The notes under the pieces: model-generated
Told to the model about the DNA's origin: nothing
Databases searched by the model: none
Seen by the model: the letters and a program-made list of their open reading frames with translations, nothing else
NCBI RefSeq assembly: GCF_002188465.1
Contig: NZ_NINW01000049.1
Location: 372,001-436,000, forward strand
DNA from: Pigmentiphaga sp. NML080357
GTDB lineage: Bacteria; Pseudomonadota; Gammaproteobacteria; Burkholderiales; Burkholderiaceae_B
Length of the DNA: 64,000 bases
Reading direction: 5' to 3'
Part shown: in pieces, positions 1 to 8,140 of the stretch
How the letters are laid out: every line of letters starts with the position of its first letter
How positions within the stretch are numbered: the first letter of the stretch is position 1
Program-made: the position numbers and the translations under genes

Positions 1-1
1 G

Positions 2-1042
2 CAGATCCAGGAAGTGATCATGGGCAACGTGCTGCAGGCCGGCCAGGGCCAGGCGCCCGCCCGCCAGGCCGCCCTTGGCGCCGGGCTGCCGCTGCCGGTG
101 GGCTGCTCCACCATCAACAAGATGTGCGGCTCCGGCATGAAGGCCGCGATGCTGGCGCACGACCTGCTCGTGGCCGGCAGCGTCCAGGTCGCCGTGGCCG
201 GCGGCATGGAGAGCATGACCAACGCCCCCTACCTGGTTCCCAAGGGGCGCCAGGGCTACCGCTACGGCCACGCCACCATGTACGACCACATGGCGCTGGA
301 CGGCCTGGAAGACGCCTACGACCGTGGCCGCGCCATGGGCGTGTTCGCCGAGGAATGCGCCGCCAAGTACCAGTTCACCCGCGAGCAGCAGGACGCCTAT
401 GCGCTCGAGTCGCTGCGCCGCGCCAAGGCCGCCAACGAGGACGGCAGCTTCGAATGGGAGATCGCGCCCGTCACCGTGGCCGATCGCAAGGGCGAGAAGG
501 TCATCGCCCGCGACGAGGCGCCCTTCAAGGCCATGCCCGAGAAGATCCCGACCCTCAAGCCCGCGTTCAAGAAAGACGGCACCGTTACCGCCGCCAACGC
601 TTCGTCCATTTCCGACGGCGCCGCCGCCTTGGTGATGATGCGCGCCTCCACCGCCGAGAAGCTCGGCGTCAAGCCGCTGGCCCGGGTGGTCGCGCACGCC
701 GAGCATTCGCAGGAGCCGCAGTGGTTCACCACCGCGCCGGTGGGGGCGCTGGCCGCGCTGTTCGCCAAGACCGGCTGGAAGGCGGAAGACGTCGACCTCT
801 ACGAGATCAACGAAGCTTTCGCCGTCGTGACCATGGCCGCCATGACCGAACACAAGCTGCCGCACGAGAAAGTCAACGTGCACGGCGGGGCGACCGCGCT
901 GGGCCACCCCATCGGTGCGAGCGGCGCGCGGCTGATCGCGACCCTGCTCGGCGCCATGCGCCAGCGCAAGGTCAAGCGCGGCGTGGCGTCGCTGTGCATC
1001 GGCGGCGGCGAGGCCACCGCCATGGCCTTCGAGCTGCTCTGA
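2..1042 (+). CDS. Acetyl-CoA C-acetyltransferase (thiolase), 5' end outside window
   Basis: Thiolase that condenses or cleaves acyl-CoA, as in beta-oxidation or acetoacetyl-CoA formation. The frame is open from base 2, so the first few dozen residues lie upstream of the window; the ATG/GTG codons near base 14 are internal. The nucleophilic Cys lies in NKMCGSGMKA (codon 125-127), the catalytic His in GHPIGASGAR (codon 905-907) and the second catalytic Cys in SLCIGGGEA (codon 995-997), with NEAFAV between. All thiolase signature blocks are therefore intact. An IclR regulator follows after 13 bases on the same strand, which suggests an acyl-CoA or aromatic degradation operon. Substrate length (acetoacetyl-CoA versus beta-ketoadipyl-CoA) cannot be decided from the motifs. 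Confidence 0.93.
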   Translation, partial: QIQEVIMGNVLQAGQGQAPARQAALGAGLPLPVGCSTINKMCGSGMKAAMLAHDLLVAGSVQVAVAGGMESMTNAPYLVPKGRQGYRYGHATMYDHMALDGLEDAYDRGRAMGVFAEECAAKYQFTREQQDAYALESLRRAKAANEDGSFEWEIAPVTVADRKGEKVIARDEAPFKAMPEKIPTLKPAFKKDGTVTAANASSISDGAAALVMMRASTAEKLGVKPLARVVAHAEHSQEPQWFTTAPVGALAALFAKTGWKAEDVDLYEINEAFAVVTMAAMTEHKLPHEKVNVHGGATALGHPIGASGARLIATLLGAMRQRKVKRGVASLCIGGGEATAMAFELL

Positions 1043-1055
1043 GCGCCAGGGCTGC

Positions 1056-1922
1056 ATGACGCAACACGCAGCGGCCGGCGGCAAGCCGGCCGGACGGGGC
1101 GCGAGCGCCGGCCCGGCGGACCGGCCCGTCGCCGGCGCCAGCCAGGCGGGCGACGCGGTCAAGCCCAGCGACGCCTACGTGCAGTCGTTCGCGCGGGGGC
1201 TCGCGGTCATCCGCGCGTTCAATGCCGAGCGCCCCGCCATGACGCTGACCGAGGTCGCCGATGCCGCGGGACTGACGCGGGCGGGCGCGCGCCGTATCCT
1301 GCTGACCTTGGTGCAACTGGGCTACGTGGTCGCCGAGGGGCGCCTGTTCCGGCTGACGCCCCGCATCCTGGAGCTCGGCTTCGCCTACCTTACCTCCATG
1401 CCGTTCTGGGACCTGGCCGAGCCCATCATGGAGGAACTGGCCAACGAGGCGCACCAGTCCTGTTCCGCAACGGTGCTCGACGGCACGGACATCGTCTACG
1501 TGCTGCGCATTCCCACCGGCCGCATCATGTCCATCAACCTCGGCATAGGCAGCCGCCTGCCGGCCTATTGCTCGGCCATGGGGCGAGTGCTGCTGGCCGG
1601 GCTGGCCGACGAGGAAATCGAGGCGGTGCTGGCCCGCTCCGAGCTGCGCGCCCACACGCCGCTGACCGTGACCGATCCCGTCCGGCTCAAGGAGGCCATC
1701 CTCAAGGTGCGCCAGCAAGGCTGGTCGCTGGTGGACCGCGAACTGGAGACGGGCCTGGTCGCCATCGCCGCGCCCATCCGCGATCGCAGCGGGCGCACCG
1801 TCGCGGCGCTGAACCTGAGCGGGCAGGCGCACCGCATCACCGCGCGGCAGATGCAGGACGACCTGCTGCCCCTGCTGTGCCGGGCCGCCGAGCGCATTAA
1901 CGATTTGATGAAGCGCGTGTAA
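1056..1922 (+). CDS. IclR-family transcriptional regulator (PcaR/PcaU-like)
   Basis: DNA-binding regulator of about 288 residues. After a disordered, Gly/Ala/Pro-rich stretch of about 40 residues, the winged helix-turn-helix begins at YVQSFARGLAVIRAFN and includes LTEVADAAGLTRAGARRILLTL. The effector-binding domain follows, with the motif GSRLPAYCSAMGRVLLAGL typical of the PcaR/PobR group. These proteins usually control protocatechuate, beta-ketoadipate or related aromatic acid operons. Its position directly behind a thiolase fits that role, because the last step of the beta-ketoadipate pathway is a thiolase. ATG at 1056 is the first in-frame start and lies 13 bases after the thiolase stop. 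Specific target genes are not visible in the window. Confidence 0.9.
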   Translation: MTQHAAAGGKPAGRGASAGPADRPVAGASQAGDAVKPSDAYVQSFARGLAVIRAFNAERPAMTLTEVADAAGLTRAGARRILLTLVQLGYVVAEGRLFRLTPRILELGFAYLTSMPFWDLAEPIMEELANEAHQSCSATVLDGTDIVYVLRIPTGRIMSINLGIGSRLPAYCSAMGRVLLAGLADEEIEAVLARSELRAHTPLTVTDPVRLKEAILKVRQQGWSLVDRELETGLVAIAAPIRDRSGRTVAALNLSGQAHRITARQMQDDLLPLLCRAAERINDLMKRV

Positions 1923-1963
1923 CCTTGGAAGACTCTGCCTACGCCTTGCTTCCGGGAGCGCCG

Positions 1964-2932
1964 ATGAACGAGCCATACCCGTGTGCGCCGCTGATACGCG
2001 AGATCGGCCGGGGCAAGGACGGCTCCCGCGCGCTGGCGCGCGAGCCGGCGCGCGAATTGATGGGGGCGATGCTCGACGGCCGGGTGAGCGACCTGGAGCT
2101 GGGGGGCGTGCTGCTGGCGCTGCGGATGAAGGGCGAATCGGTGTCCGAGGTGGCCGGCTTCCTGGATGCCGCCGAAGCGCGCATGGCGCGCGTGACCCTG
2201 CCAGGAGGCGGCCCCGCGGTGGTCCTGCCTACCTACAACGGCGCCCGCCACGCGCCCAATCTGGTGCCGCTGCTGGCCTGGTCGGTGGCGCAGGCCGGCG
2301 TGCCGGTCCTGATGCACGGGCAGGCTTCGGACCCGAGCCAGCCCGGCGCCGGTTCAAATATCTCGCGGGTGCCGACGCTCGAGATCCTGGAGGCGCTCGG
2401 CATTCCCGCTTCTCCCGATACCGGGTCGGCCGCGCAGGCGCTGGGCGACCGGGGCCTGGCCTACCTGCCCCTGGCGGCGGCGAGCCCGGGGCTGGCGCGC
2501 CTGGTGAGCCTGCGCCGCATCCTGGGCGTACGCAACGTGGCGCATACCCTCGCCAAGCTGCTGCGGCCGGTGCGGGGCCCGAGCCTGTTGCTGTCGGCCT
2601 ATACCCATCCCGAATTCGGCGCCATGCTGGCGGAACTGTTCGCGCTGCGGCGCGAGCCGGCGCTGCTGATGCGCGGCACCGAAGGCGAAGCGGTGGCCAA
2701 CACCCGTCGCCCCCAGCGCATCGCGCGATGGCTGGACGGCGCGCAAGACACGGCGGTGGAAGGCGCCGAACGCGCCGAGGCGCAACTGCCCGGCCTGCCG
2801 CCGCGCGATGCCGCCGCCACCGCCGACTGGGTGCGCGCGATCCAGCAGGGGCGGGAATCCTTGCCGGCGCCGATCGCGGCCCAGCGCGACGCCATCCTGG
2901 ACACCGTCGCGCGCATGGGGAGGGCGGCATGA
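1964..2932 (+). CDS. ybiB: YbiB family protein (TrpD2-like DNA-binding protein)
   Basis: Homologue of the YbiB/TrpD2 family, which has the anthranilate phosphoribosyltransferase fold but binds nucleic acid rather than acting in tryptophan synthesis. Visible family marks are RELMGAMLDGRVSDLELGG near the N terminus, LPTYNGARHAPNLVPLLA, and GSNISRVPTLEILEALGI in place of the TrpD PRPP loop. The ATG at 1964 gives 322 residues. An upstream in-frame TTG at 1925 would add 13 residues without support. The stop overlaps the start of the next gene in ATGA (2929-2932), implying translational coupling to cbiX. The link to a chelatase is commonly positional and its function is not known from sequence. Confidence 0.85.
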   Translation: MNEPYPCAPLIREIGRGKDGSRALAREPARELMGAMLDGRVSDLELGGVLLALRMKGESVSEVAGFLDAAEARMARVTLPGGGPAVVLPTYNGARHAPNLVPLLAWSVAQAGVPVLMHGQASDPSQPGAGSNISRVPTLEILEALGIPASPDTGSAAQALGDRGLAYLPLAAASPGLARLVSLRRILGVRNVAHTLAKLLRPVRGPSLLLSAYTHPEFGAMLAELFALRREPALLMRGTEGEAVANTRRPQRIARWLDGAQDTAVEGAERAEAQLPGLPPRDAAATADWVRAIQQGRESLPAPIAAQRDAILDTVARMGRAA

Positions 2933-3555
2933 GCGCGCCCGCCCGGCCGCCCGAAGGGCGCGCTCCCTCCCCTGGGGAGGATGTCGCGCAGCGACAGGAG
3001 GGTAGTCCAGTGAGCGCGCCCGCCCGGCCGCCCGAAGGGCGCGCTCCCTCCCCTGGGGAGGATGTCGCGCAGCGACAGGAGGGTAGTCCAGTGAGCGCGC
3101 CCGCCCGGCCGCCCGAAGGGCGCGCTCCCTCCCTTGGGGAGGATGTCGCGCAGCGACAGGAGGGTAGTCCAGTGAGCTCGCGCGGCATCGTGCTGTTCGC
3201 CCATGGCTCGCGGGATCCGCAATGGGCGCGGCCGCTGGAGCGCCTGGCGCAGGCGGTGGGCGCGCGCGATCCCGGCGCGGCGGTCGAGACCGCCTTTCTC
3301 GAACTCATGCCCCCCACGCTGGAGACGGCGGTGGCCCGGCTCGTGGCCCGGGGTGCGACCGACATTGCCGTCCTGCCGGTATTCTGGGCGGCGGGCGGCC
3401 ACGTGACGCGCGACCTGCCGCGGCTGCTGGCGCAGGCCGAGGCGGCGCATCCCGGGGTCCGGCTCACGGCGTTGCCGGTCCTGTCCGAGCTGCCGGGCGT
3501 CCTGGATGCCGTGGCGCAAGCAGCGTTGCAGTCCGGCGCGGGCCGATCTCCCTGA
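2929..3555 (+). CDS. cbiX: Sirohydrochlorin chelatase CbiX with an N-terminal repeat-encoded extension
   Basis: The last ~127 residues form a short, single-domain CbiX (CbiXS type), which inserts cobalt, or iron/nickel in relatives, into sirohydrochlorin. The two metal-binding histidines are in VLFAHGSRDP and AGGHVTRDLP. Ahead of this core the frame runs through three exact-length 27-residue repeats (SAPARPPEG...EDVAQRQEG) encoded by an 81-bp DNA repeat. Translation could start at ATG 2929 (overlapping the ybiB stop), at GTG 3010 or 3091 between units, or at GTG 3172 directly before the core. Each GTG has AGGAGG eight bases upstream. The native enzyme most likely starts at 3172. The repeat tract resembles no domain I know and is probably dispensable. 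No other cobalamin genes are visible nearby. Confidence 0.88.
   Translation: MSAPARPPEGRAPSPGEDVAQRQEGSPVSAPARPPEGRAPSPGEDVAQRQEGSPVSAPARPPEGRAPSLGEDVAQRQEGSPVSSRGIVLFAHGSRDPQWARPLERLAQAVGARDPGAAVETAFLELMPPTLETAVARLVARGATDIAVLPVFWAAGGHVTRDLPRLLAQAEAAHPGVRLTALPVLSELPGVLDAVAQAALQSGAGRSP
2931..3173 (+). repeat. Tandem array of three 81-bp coding palindromic repeats
   Basis: Three head-to-tail units at 2931-3011, 3012-3092 and 3093-3173, nearly identical; the third has CTCCCTTGG where the others have CTCCCCTGG. The period of 81 bases keeps the reading frame. Each unit holds three inverted repeats. In unit 1 these are GCGCGCCC (2933-2940) with GGGCGCGC (2956-2963), the palindrome CCTCCCCTGGGGAGG (2966-2980), and TGTCGC-GCA-GCGACA (2982-2996). 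It then has AGGAGG (2996-3001) eight bases before a GTG. Removing all three units would restore ATGAGC, the normal overlap start of cbiX. A related pair of units occurs at 40815-40976. No spacers, transposase or flanking duplications are visible. Confidence 0.95.
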
Positions 3556-3611
3556 GGCTTCGCGCCGGCCGGTACACACGATTCATTGCACACCTACACG
3601 GAGCATTCACC

Positions 3612-4235
3612 ATGATGACGATCTGGGGCCGCCTGACTTCCATCAACGTAGCCAAGGCGGTGTGGACCGCCCAGGAACTGGGGTTGAAATTCGAGCGCAT
3701 CGACGTGGGCGGCCCATACGGCGGCCTGGATAAGCCGGAATACGTGGCGATGAATCCCAACAGCAAGATCCCCACGCTGGACGACGACGGCTACATCCTC
3801 TGGGAATCGAACTCCATCGTCCGCTACCTGGCCGCGACCTACGGCGCCGGGACGCTGTGGCCCACCGATCCGCGCGAGCGCGGGCTGAGCGACCGCTGGC
3901 TCGACTGGCAGGCCACCGAGTTCGGGCCGGCCTTGACGCCGGCCTTCTGGGGCCTGATCCGGCAGACCGAAGCGCAGCGCAATCCGCAAGCCATCGCCGA
4001 CTCCATCGCCCGCACCAATCGCCTGCTGGGCGTGCTCGAGGGCGTGATGGCGGACGGCCGGCAGTACGTGGCCGGCGATCGCTTCACCATGGGAGACATC
4101 GCCGTCGGCTGCGCGGTGGACCGCTGGTTCCTGATGCCGGTCGAACGCCCCGAGACGCCGGCGCTGGCCCAGTGGTACGAGCGCGTCAGCGGCCGGCCCT
4201 CGGCGCAGGGCGTGTTGAAGCAGAAGCTGGCATGA
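3612..4235 (+). CDS. Glutathione S-transferase family protein
   Basis: Cytosolic GST-fold protein of 207 residues. The thioredoxin-like N-terminal domain has the cis-proline region [11 protein letters not shown] and the glutathione gamma-Glu contact ESNSIVRYL. The all-helical C-terminal domain ends with the N-capping motif [16 protein letters not shown]. Such proteins conjugate glutathione to electrophiles or act as glutathione-dependent reductases; the substrate cannot be inferred. The start is one of two adjacent ATGs (3612 or 3615). It lies 56 bases after cbiX, and its stop overlaps the deformylase start in ATGA (4232-4235), so the two genes are translationally coupled. Confidence 0.9.
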   Translation: MMTIWGRLTSINVAKAVWTAQELGLKFERIDVGGPYGGLDKPEYVAMNPNSKIPTLDDDGYILWESNSIVRYLAATYGAGTLWPTDPRERGLSDRWLDWQATEFGPALTPAFWGLIRQTEAQRNPQAIADSIARTNRLLGVLEGVMADGRQYVAGDRFTMGDIAVGCAVDRWFLMPVERPETPALAQWYERVSGRPSAQGVLKQKLA

Positions 4236-4765
4236 TCCGCGAAATCCTCAGGATGGGCGATGAACGGCTGCTGCGTATCGCCAAGCCTGTCGAACGGGTA
4301 GGCACGCCGGAGCTCGAGTCGCTCATTCGCGACATGTTCGACACCATGGAAGCGGCCGGGGGCGTGGGATTGGCCGCGCCCCAGATAGGCGTGGACCTGC
4401 AAGTGGTGATCTTCGGCTTCGACCACAGCGAGCGCTATCCCGACGCGCCGGCCGTGCCGCGCACGATCCTCGTCAACCCGGTCATCACGCCGTTGTCCGA
4501 AGAGCGGGAAGAAGGATGGGAGGGCTGCCTGTCGGTGCCGGGACTGCGCGGGTCCGTGCCGCGCCATGTCTCGATCCGCTATACCGGCGTCGACCCCTCG
4601 GGCGCGCCCATCGACCGCGTCGCCGAAGGCTTCCATGCGCGCGTCGTCCAGCACGAATGCGACCATCTCATCGGGCGCCTGTATCCTTCGCGCATCGAGG
4701 ATTTCTCCAAGTTCGGCTTCACCGAAGTCCTGTTCCCCGGCCTGGACCCGCGCAGCGACGACTGA
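4232..4765 (+). CDS. def: Peptide deformylase
   Basis: Removes the N-formyl group from nascent proteins. The 177-residue protein has all three deformylase motifs in order: [18 protein letters not shown] (Cys metal ligand) and QHECDHLIG (the HExxH zinc/iron site). The ATG overlaps the stop of the GST gene, with no space for an independent ribosome-binding site. Its partner is a GST rather than fmt (formyltransferase), so this is probably the second, accessory deformylase found in many betaproteobacteria rather than the main copy; that point is inference. The C-terminal tail [17 protein letters not shown] is slightly longer than in the E. coli enzyme. Confidence 0.94.
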   Translation: MIREILRMGDERLLRIAKPVERVGTPELESLIRDMFDTMEAAGGVGLAAPQIGVDLQVVIFGFDHSERYPDAPAVPRTILVNPVITPLSEEREEGWEGCLSVPGLRGSVPRHVSIRYTGVDPSGAPIDRVAEGFHARVVQHECDHLIGRLYPSRIEDFSKFGFTEVLFPGLDPRSDD

Positions 4766-4832
4766 CCGCCCGCCGCCCCGGCCCGCCGACGCTATAAGAT
4801 ACGGCCGGGGGAACAACGGAGATCAGCCACCC

Positions 4833-6269
4833 ATGGCGGAAAGTCTGCTGTCGATCGGCCTGGAAGTCGCAGCCATCCACGTGCTGGGCATCATCGCCGC
4901 ATGCCATGCCGTCATGAACACCCGCACCTCGCAGGGCGCGGTGGCCTGGGCGGTGGCGCTCGTTTCGATTCCGTACCTGACGCTCATCCCCTATCTGTTC
5001 CTGGGCCGCAGCCGCTTTGCGGGCTATGTGGACGAACACCGGTTCAACAGTGCGCGGGCGCGGGCCCGCACGGAAGCCGAGGTCAACCAGTCCCAGCTTA
5101 CCGTGAACGCGCGCCGCGACGCGGCGGCCGAGCCTGCGCTGCGCCGTTTCGTGGCGCTGGATCGCCTGGTCGGCCGCCGGTTCCTGGCGGGCAACGAGGT
5201 CAGCCTGCTGCGCAACGGCGCAGCGACGTTCGACGCGATCTTCGCCGCCATCGGCCGCGCCGAGCGCTACGTGCTGGTGCAGTTCTTCGTGGTCCGCGAC
5301 GACCCGCTGGGCCGCGAACTGCATCGCCGCCTGCTGGAACGCGCGGCGGCCGGCGTCAAGGTCTATTTCCTCTACGACGGCATCGGCAGCCACGCCCTCG
5401 CGCGGCGCTACGTCGAGTCCCTGCGGGCCGGCGGCGTCCAGATCCATGCCTTCGCGATACGGCGCTTCAGCAACCGGTTCCAGCTCAACTTCCGCAATCA
5501 CCGCAAGATCGTCGTGGTCGACGGGCAGACGGCATTCGTCGGCGGCCACAATGTCGGCGTGGAGTACCTGGGCGAGAACCCCAGGCTGTCGCCATGGCGG
5601 GACACGCACATCCGGCTTTCGGGACCCGTCGTCGCGCAGGTCCAGCGCACCTTCAGCGAAGACTGGTACTGGGTCACCCAGGAGCTGCCCGACCTGCACA
5701 TGCCCGAGACCACACCCGGCGACATGATGTGCCTGGCCGTGCCCAGCGGTCCCGCCGATCACCAGGAAACCGGCTCGCTGTTCATGGTGCAGGCCATCCA
5801 GGCGGCGCAGCGGCGCATCTGGCTGGCGTCGCCGTACTTCGTGCCCGATTCGGCCGTGCAGTCGGCATTGCGGCTGGCGGTGCTGCGCGGCGTGGACGTG
5901 CGGGTGCTGGTGCCCTGCCGTCCCGATCATTTCACGGTCTACCAGGCTTCCCTGTTCCACACCTACGAGGCGGTGCGCGCCGGCGTGAAAATCTATCGCT
6001 ACCAGCCCGGATTCCTGCATCAGAAGGTGGTGCTGGTCGACGACGATACGGCGGCCGTGGGCAGCGCCAACCTGGACAACCGTTCCTTCCGGCTCAATTT
6101 CGAATTGACCGTGCTGACGGTCAGCCCGGCCTTTGCCGCCGACGTGGAGGCGATGCTGCTGGCCGACTTCGCCCATGCGGTGGAAGTGAAGCCCGACGAG
6201 TGGGCGCGCATCCCCTTGCTGCCGCGCGTCGTGATGCACGTGGCGCGAATGTTCGCGCCGGTGCTGTAG
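4833..6269 (+). CDS. cls: Cardiolipin synthase
   Basis: Membrane phospholipase-D-superfamily enzyme that makes cardiolipin from phosphatidylglycerol. The 478-residue protein starts with two hydrophobic segments (about residues 5-25 and 36-56, ending ...IPYLFLGRSRF). It then has the two HKD motifs: HRKIVVVDGQTAFVGG (His at about 223) and HQKVVLVDDDTAAVGS (His at about 396). This matches the ClsA layout. The gene is 67 bases after def on the same strand and may have its own promoter. It converges on the lactate dehydrogenase gene. A weak GC hairpin followed by seven T residues (about 6270-6296) could terminate it, but the stem is short. Confidence 0.94.
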   Translation: MAESLLSIGLEVAAIHVLGIIAACHAVMNTRTSQGAVAWAVALVSIPYLTLIPYLFLGRSRFAGYVDEHRFNSARARARTEAEVNQSQLTVNARRDAAAEPALRRFVALDRLVGRRFLAGNEVSLLRNGAATFDAIFAAIGRAERYVLVQFFVVRDDPLGRELHRRLLERAAAGVKVYFLYDGIGSHALARRYVESLRAGGVQIHAFAIRRFSNRFQLNFRNHRKIVVVDGQTAFVGGHNVGVEYLGENPRLSPWRDTHIRLSGPVVAQVQRTFSEDWYWVTQELPDLHMPETTPGDMMCLAVPSGPADHQETGSLFMVQAIQAAQRRIWLASPYFVPDSAVQSALRLAVLRGVDVRVLVPCRPDHFTVYQASLFHTYEAVRAGVKIYRYQPGFLHQKVVLVDDDTAAVGSANLDNRSFRLNFELTVLTVSPAFAADVEAMLLADFAHAVEVKPDEWARIPLLPRVVMHVARMFAPVL

Positions 6270-6316
6270 CCGGTTGCCGGGCGGCCGCTTTTTTTGCGCG
6301 CCCTCCCGGCGCGGCC

Positions 6317-7456
6317 TCAGTGGCGCACCAGGACGTGCGGACCGATCTCCTCGATGGTCCGCGTGCCGGTGAGGGCCATGCTGACGTCGAGTTCGCGCTG
6401 GATGATGCCCAGCGCGGCATCGACGCCGGGGCGTCCCATGGCGCCCAGCCCGTACAGGAAGGCGCGTCCTATCATCGCGCCGCGCGCGCCCAGGGCCAGC
6501 GCCTTGAGCACATCCTGGCCGCTGCGCACGCCGCCGTCGAACAGCACTTCGGTCTTGTCGCCCACGGCCTCGACGATGGCGGGCAGGGCGGCGATGGACG
6601 AGAGCGCGCCGTCGAGCTGGCGTCCGCCGTGGTTGCTCACCACGATGGCGTCCGCGCCGCAGGACGCGGCGATGCGGGCGTCCTCGGGATCAAGGATGCC
6701 TTTCATGATGAGCTTGCCGCCCCATTGCTGCTTGATCCACTCGACGTCCTTCCACGACAGGGTCGGGTCGAACTGCCGGGCGGTCCAGCGGGCGAGGCTG
6801 TTGATGCCGTCGGCATCCTTGACGTAGCCCGCCAGGTTGCCGAAGGTCTTGCGCCTGGAGCCGAGCATGCGCAGCGCCCAGGCGGGCTTGCTCGCCAGGT
6901 CCAGCAGGTTGCCCACGGTCGGCCGCAGCGGCACGGTCATGCCGTTCTTCAGGTCCTTGTGGCGCTGGCCGAGGATCTGCAGGTCCAGGGTCAGGACCAG
7001 CGCCGAGCACTTGGCGGCCTTGGCGCGCTGGATCAGCGACGCGATGAACTCGCGGTCGCGCATCACGTACAGCTGGAACCAGAACGGCTTGGTAGTGGCC
7101 GCCGCCACGTCCTCGATGGAGCAGATGCTCATCGTGGACAGGGTAAAGGGAATGCCGAACTGCTCCGCCGCCTGGGCCCCGAGGACTTCGCCATCGGCCC
7201 ATTGCATGCCCGCCAGGCCGGTGGGCGCAATGGCCACGGGCATGCTCACTTCCTGCCCCAGCAGCGTGCTCTTGGTCGAGCGGTTGTCGACGTTGACCGC
7301 GACGCGCTGGCGCAGCTTGATGGCGGCCAGGTCGTCGGTGTTGGCGCGGTAGGTGCACTCGGTATAAGAGCCGCTGTCGGCGTAGTCGTAGAAGGCGCGG
7401 GGCACGCGCTTCCTGGCGAGCTGGCGCAGGTCTTCGATGCAGGTGATGACGGGCAT
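6317..7456 (-). CDS. lldD: FMN-dependent alpha-hydroxy acid (L-lactate) dehydrogenase
   Basis: 379-residue TIM-barrel flavoenzyme of the LldD/lactate oxidase/glycolate oxidase family, which oxidises L-lactate to pyruvate and passes electrons to the quinone pool or oxygen. The N-terminal PRAFYDYADSGSYTE, the flavin-contact region PVAIAPTGLAGM, the catalytic SNHGGRQLD (His about 276) and FDGGVRSGQDVLKALALGA are all intact. LldD is usually peripheral to the cytoplasmic membrane. The gene stands alone; no lactate permease or LldR neighbour is present. It converges with cls and is divergent from the small ORF at 7653. The substrate assignment is by family and could also be another 2-hydroxy acid. 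Confidence 0.9.
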   Translation of the reverse strand: MPVITCIEDLRQLARKRVPRAFYDYADSGSYTECTYRANTDDLAAIKLRQRVAVNVDNRSTKSTLLGQEVSMPVAIAPTGLAGMQWADGEVLGAQAAEQFGIPFTLSTMSICSIEDVAAATTKPFWFQLYVMRDREFIASLIQRAKAAKCSALVLTLDLQILGQRHKDLKNGMTVPLRPTVGNLLDLASKPAWALRMLGSRRKTFGNLAGYVKDADGINSLARWTARQFDPTLSWKDVEWIKQQWGGKLIMKGILDPEDARIAASCGADAIVVSNHGGRQLDGALSSIAALPAIVEAVGDKTEVLFDGGVRSGQDVLKALALGARGAMIGRAFLYGLGAMGRPGVDAALGIIQRELDVSMALTGTRTIEEIGPHVLVRH

Positions 7457-7652
7457 GGGGAAATCCGGTAATTCGAGAGGGGGCGGCGCAAGGCCGTATG
7501 GGGGCTTATTTTGCTACAGATGAGCCAGGAGCGGCCCGTCACCGCGTGCGATGCGATCTCGCCGGACCGAGCGCGGGCCGGGCGCACCGTGCATCGCCGG
7601 GGTCCGGGTACGAAAGCTGCTGCCGGTACCGGCCCTATTGCAGGAGCCGATC

Positions 7653-8054
7653 ATGAAGCAACCGCCCGATCCGAATGCCGGCGCGCCGCGCCCGCGCCAC
7701 GTTTCTTCCGAGGACGCCCCGCGTCCCGACATGGACCATCCTCCCGGTGCGCCGGGAGCCACGACGGAGTTCGACCGGGGAACGGCGCAAGCCAGCCAGG
7801 AAGCGCGAACCGGGACGCTGCCCGGTTCCGATGATTTCACGCCCGCGCAGCGCGGCCAGCAGGGCGCCGACGTGGAGGTGCGCAGCGACGGCGCCGAGGG
7901 TAACGCCAAGCGCGAAGGCGATTCGGAAGAACGGCACGCCCCCGCGGCTGGCAGCGGCAACACGCTGGGTGAAGGCATGACTGCCGGCGGCACGGAGGGC
8001 GTGGAGCGCCGGCGGGAATGGCTCGAGCGTGTTGAAAAAGAAGGGGAGGATTGA
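7653..8054 (+). CDS. Hypothetical disordered hydrophilic protein
   Basis: 133-residue protein rich in Pro, Gly, Asp, Glu and Arg (MKQPPDPNAGAPRPRH...), ending in a charged helix-like stretch (VERRREWLERVEKEGED). No membrane segment, signal peptide or known domain is visible. ATG 7653 follows CAGGAG with suitable spacing; an upstream in-frame start at 7551 lacks this support. Small disordered acidic proteins of this kind in proteobacteria are often stress-induced, but nothing here proves that. The convergent neighbour at 8141-8365 has similar composition. The gene is probably real because of the ribosome-binding site and because the protein is not an antisense shadow of another gene. Confidence 0.6.
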   Translation: MKQPPDPNAGAPRPRHVSSEDAPRPDMDHPPGAPGATTEFDRGTAQASQEARTGTLPGSDDFTPAQRGQQGADVEVRSDGAEGNAKREGDSEERHAPAAGSGNTLGEGMTAGGTEGVERRREWLERVEKEGED

Positions 8055-8140
8055 AATACCGGGCGCCAGTGCCTGGGCCGGCGTCTGATCGCGGCGGCAG
8101 GCCGCCCGCCATCGTTTCGCGCAAGCCGGGGCGACTGGCT

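Noticed and set aside
2931-3173. CRISPR-like array
   Set aside because: The units are directly contiguous, 81 bases long and without unique spacers; no cas genes are present.
2599-3579. Minus-strand frame through the 81-bp repeats as the coding strand of the repeat
   Set aside because: It is also open, but lacks a ribosome-binding site and known domains. The plus frame joins precisely to the CbiX core and to the oxidase core at the second locus.
6270-6296. Intrinsic terminator behind cls
   Set aside because: A T-run is present but the stem in front is short and ambiguous, so it is mentioned only under cls.
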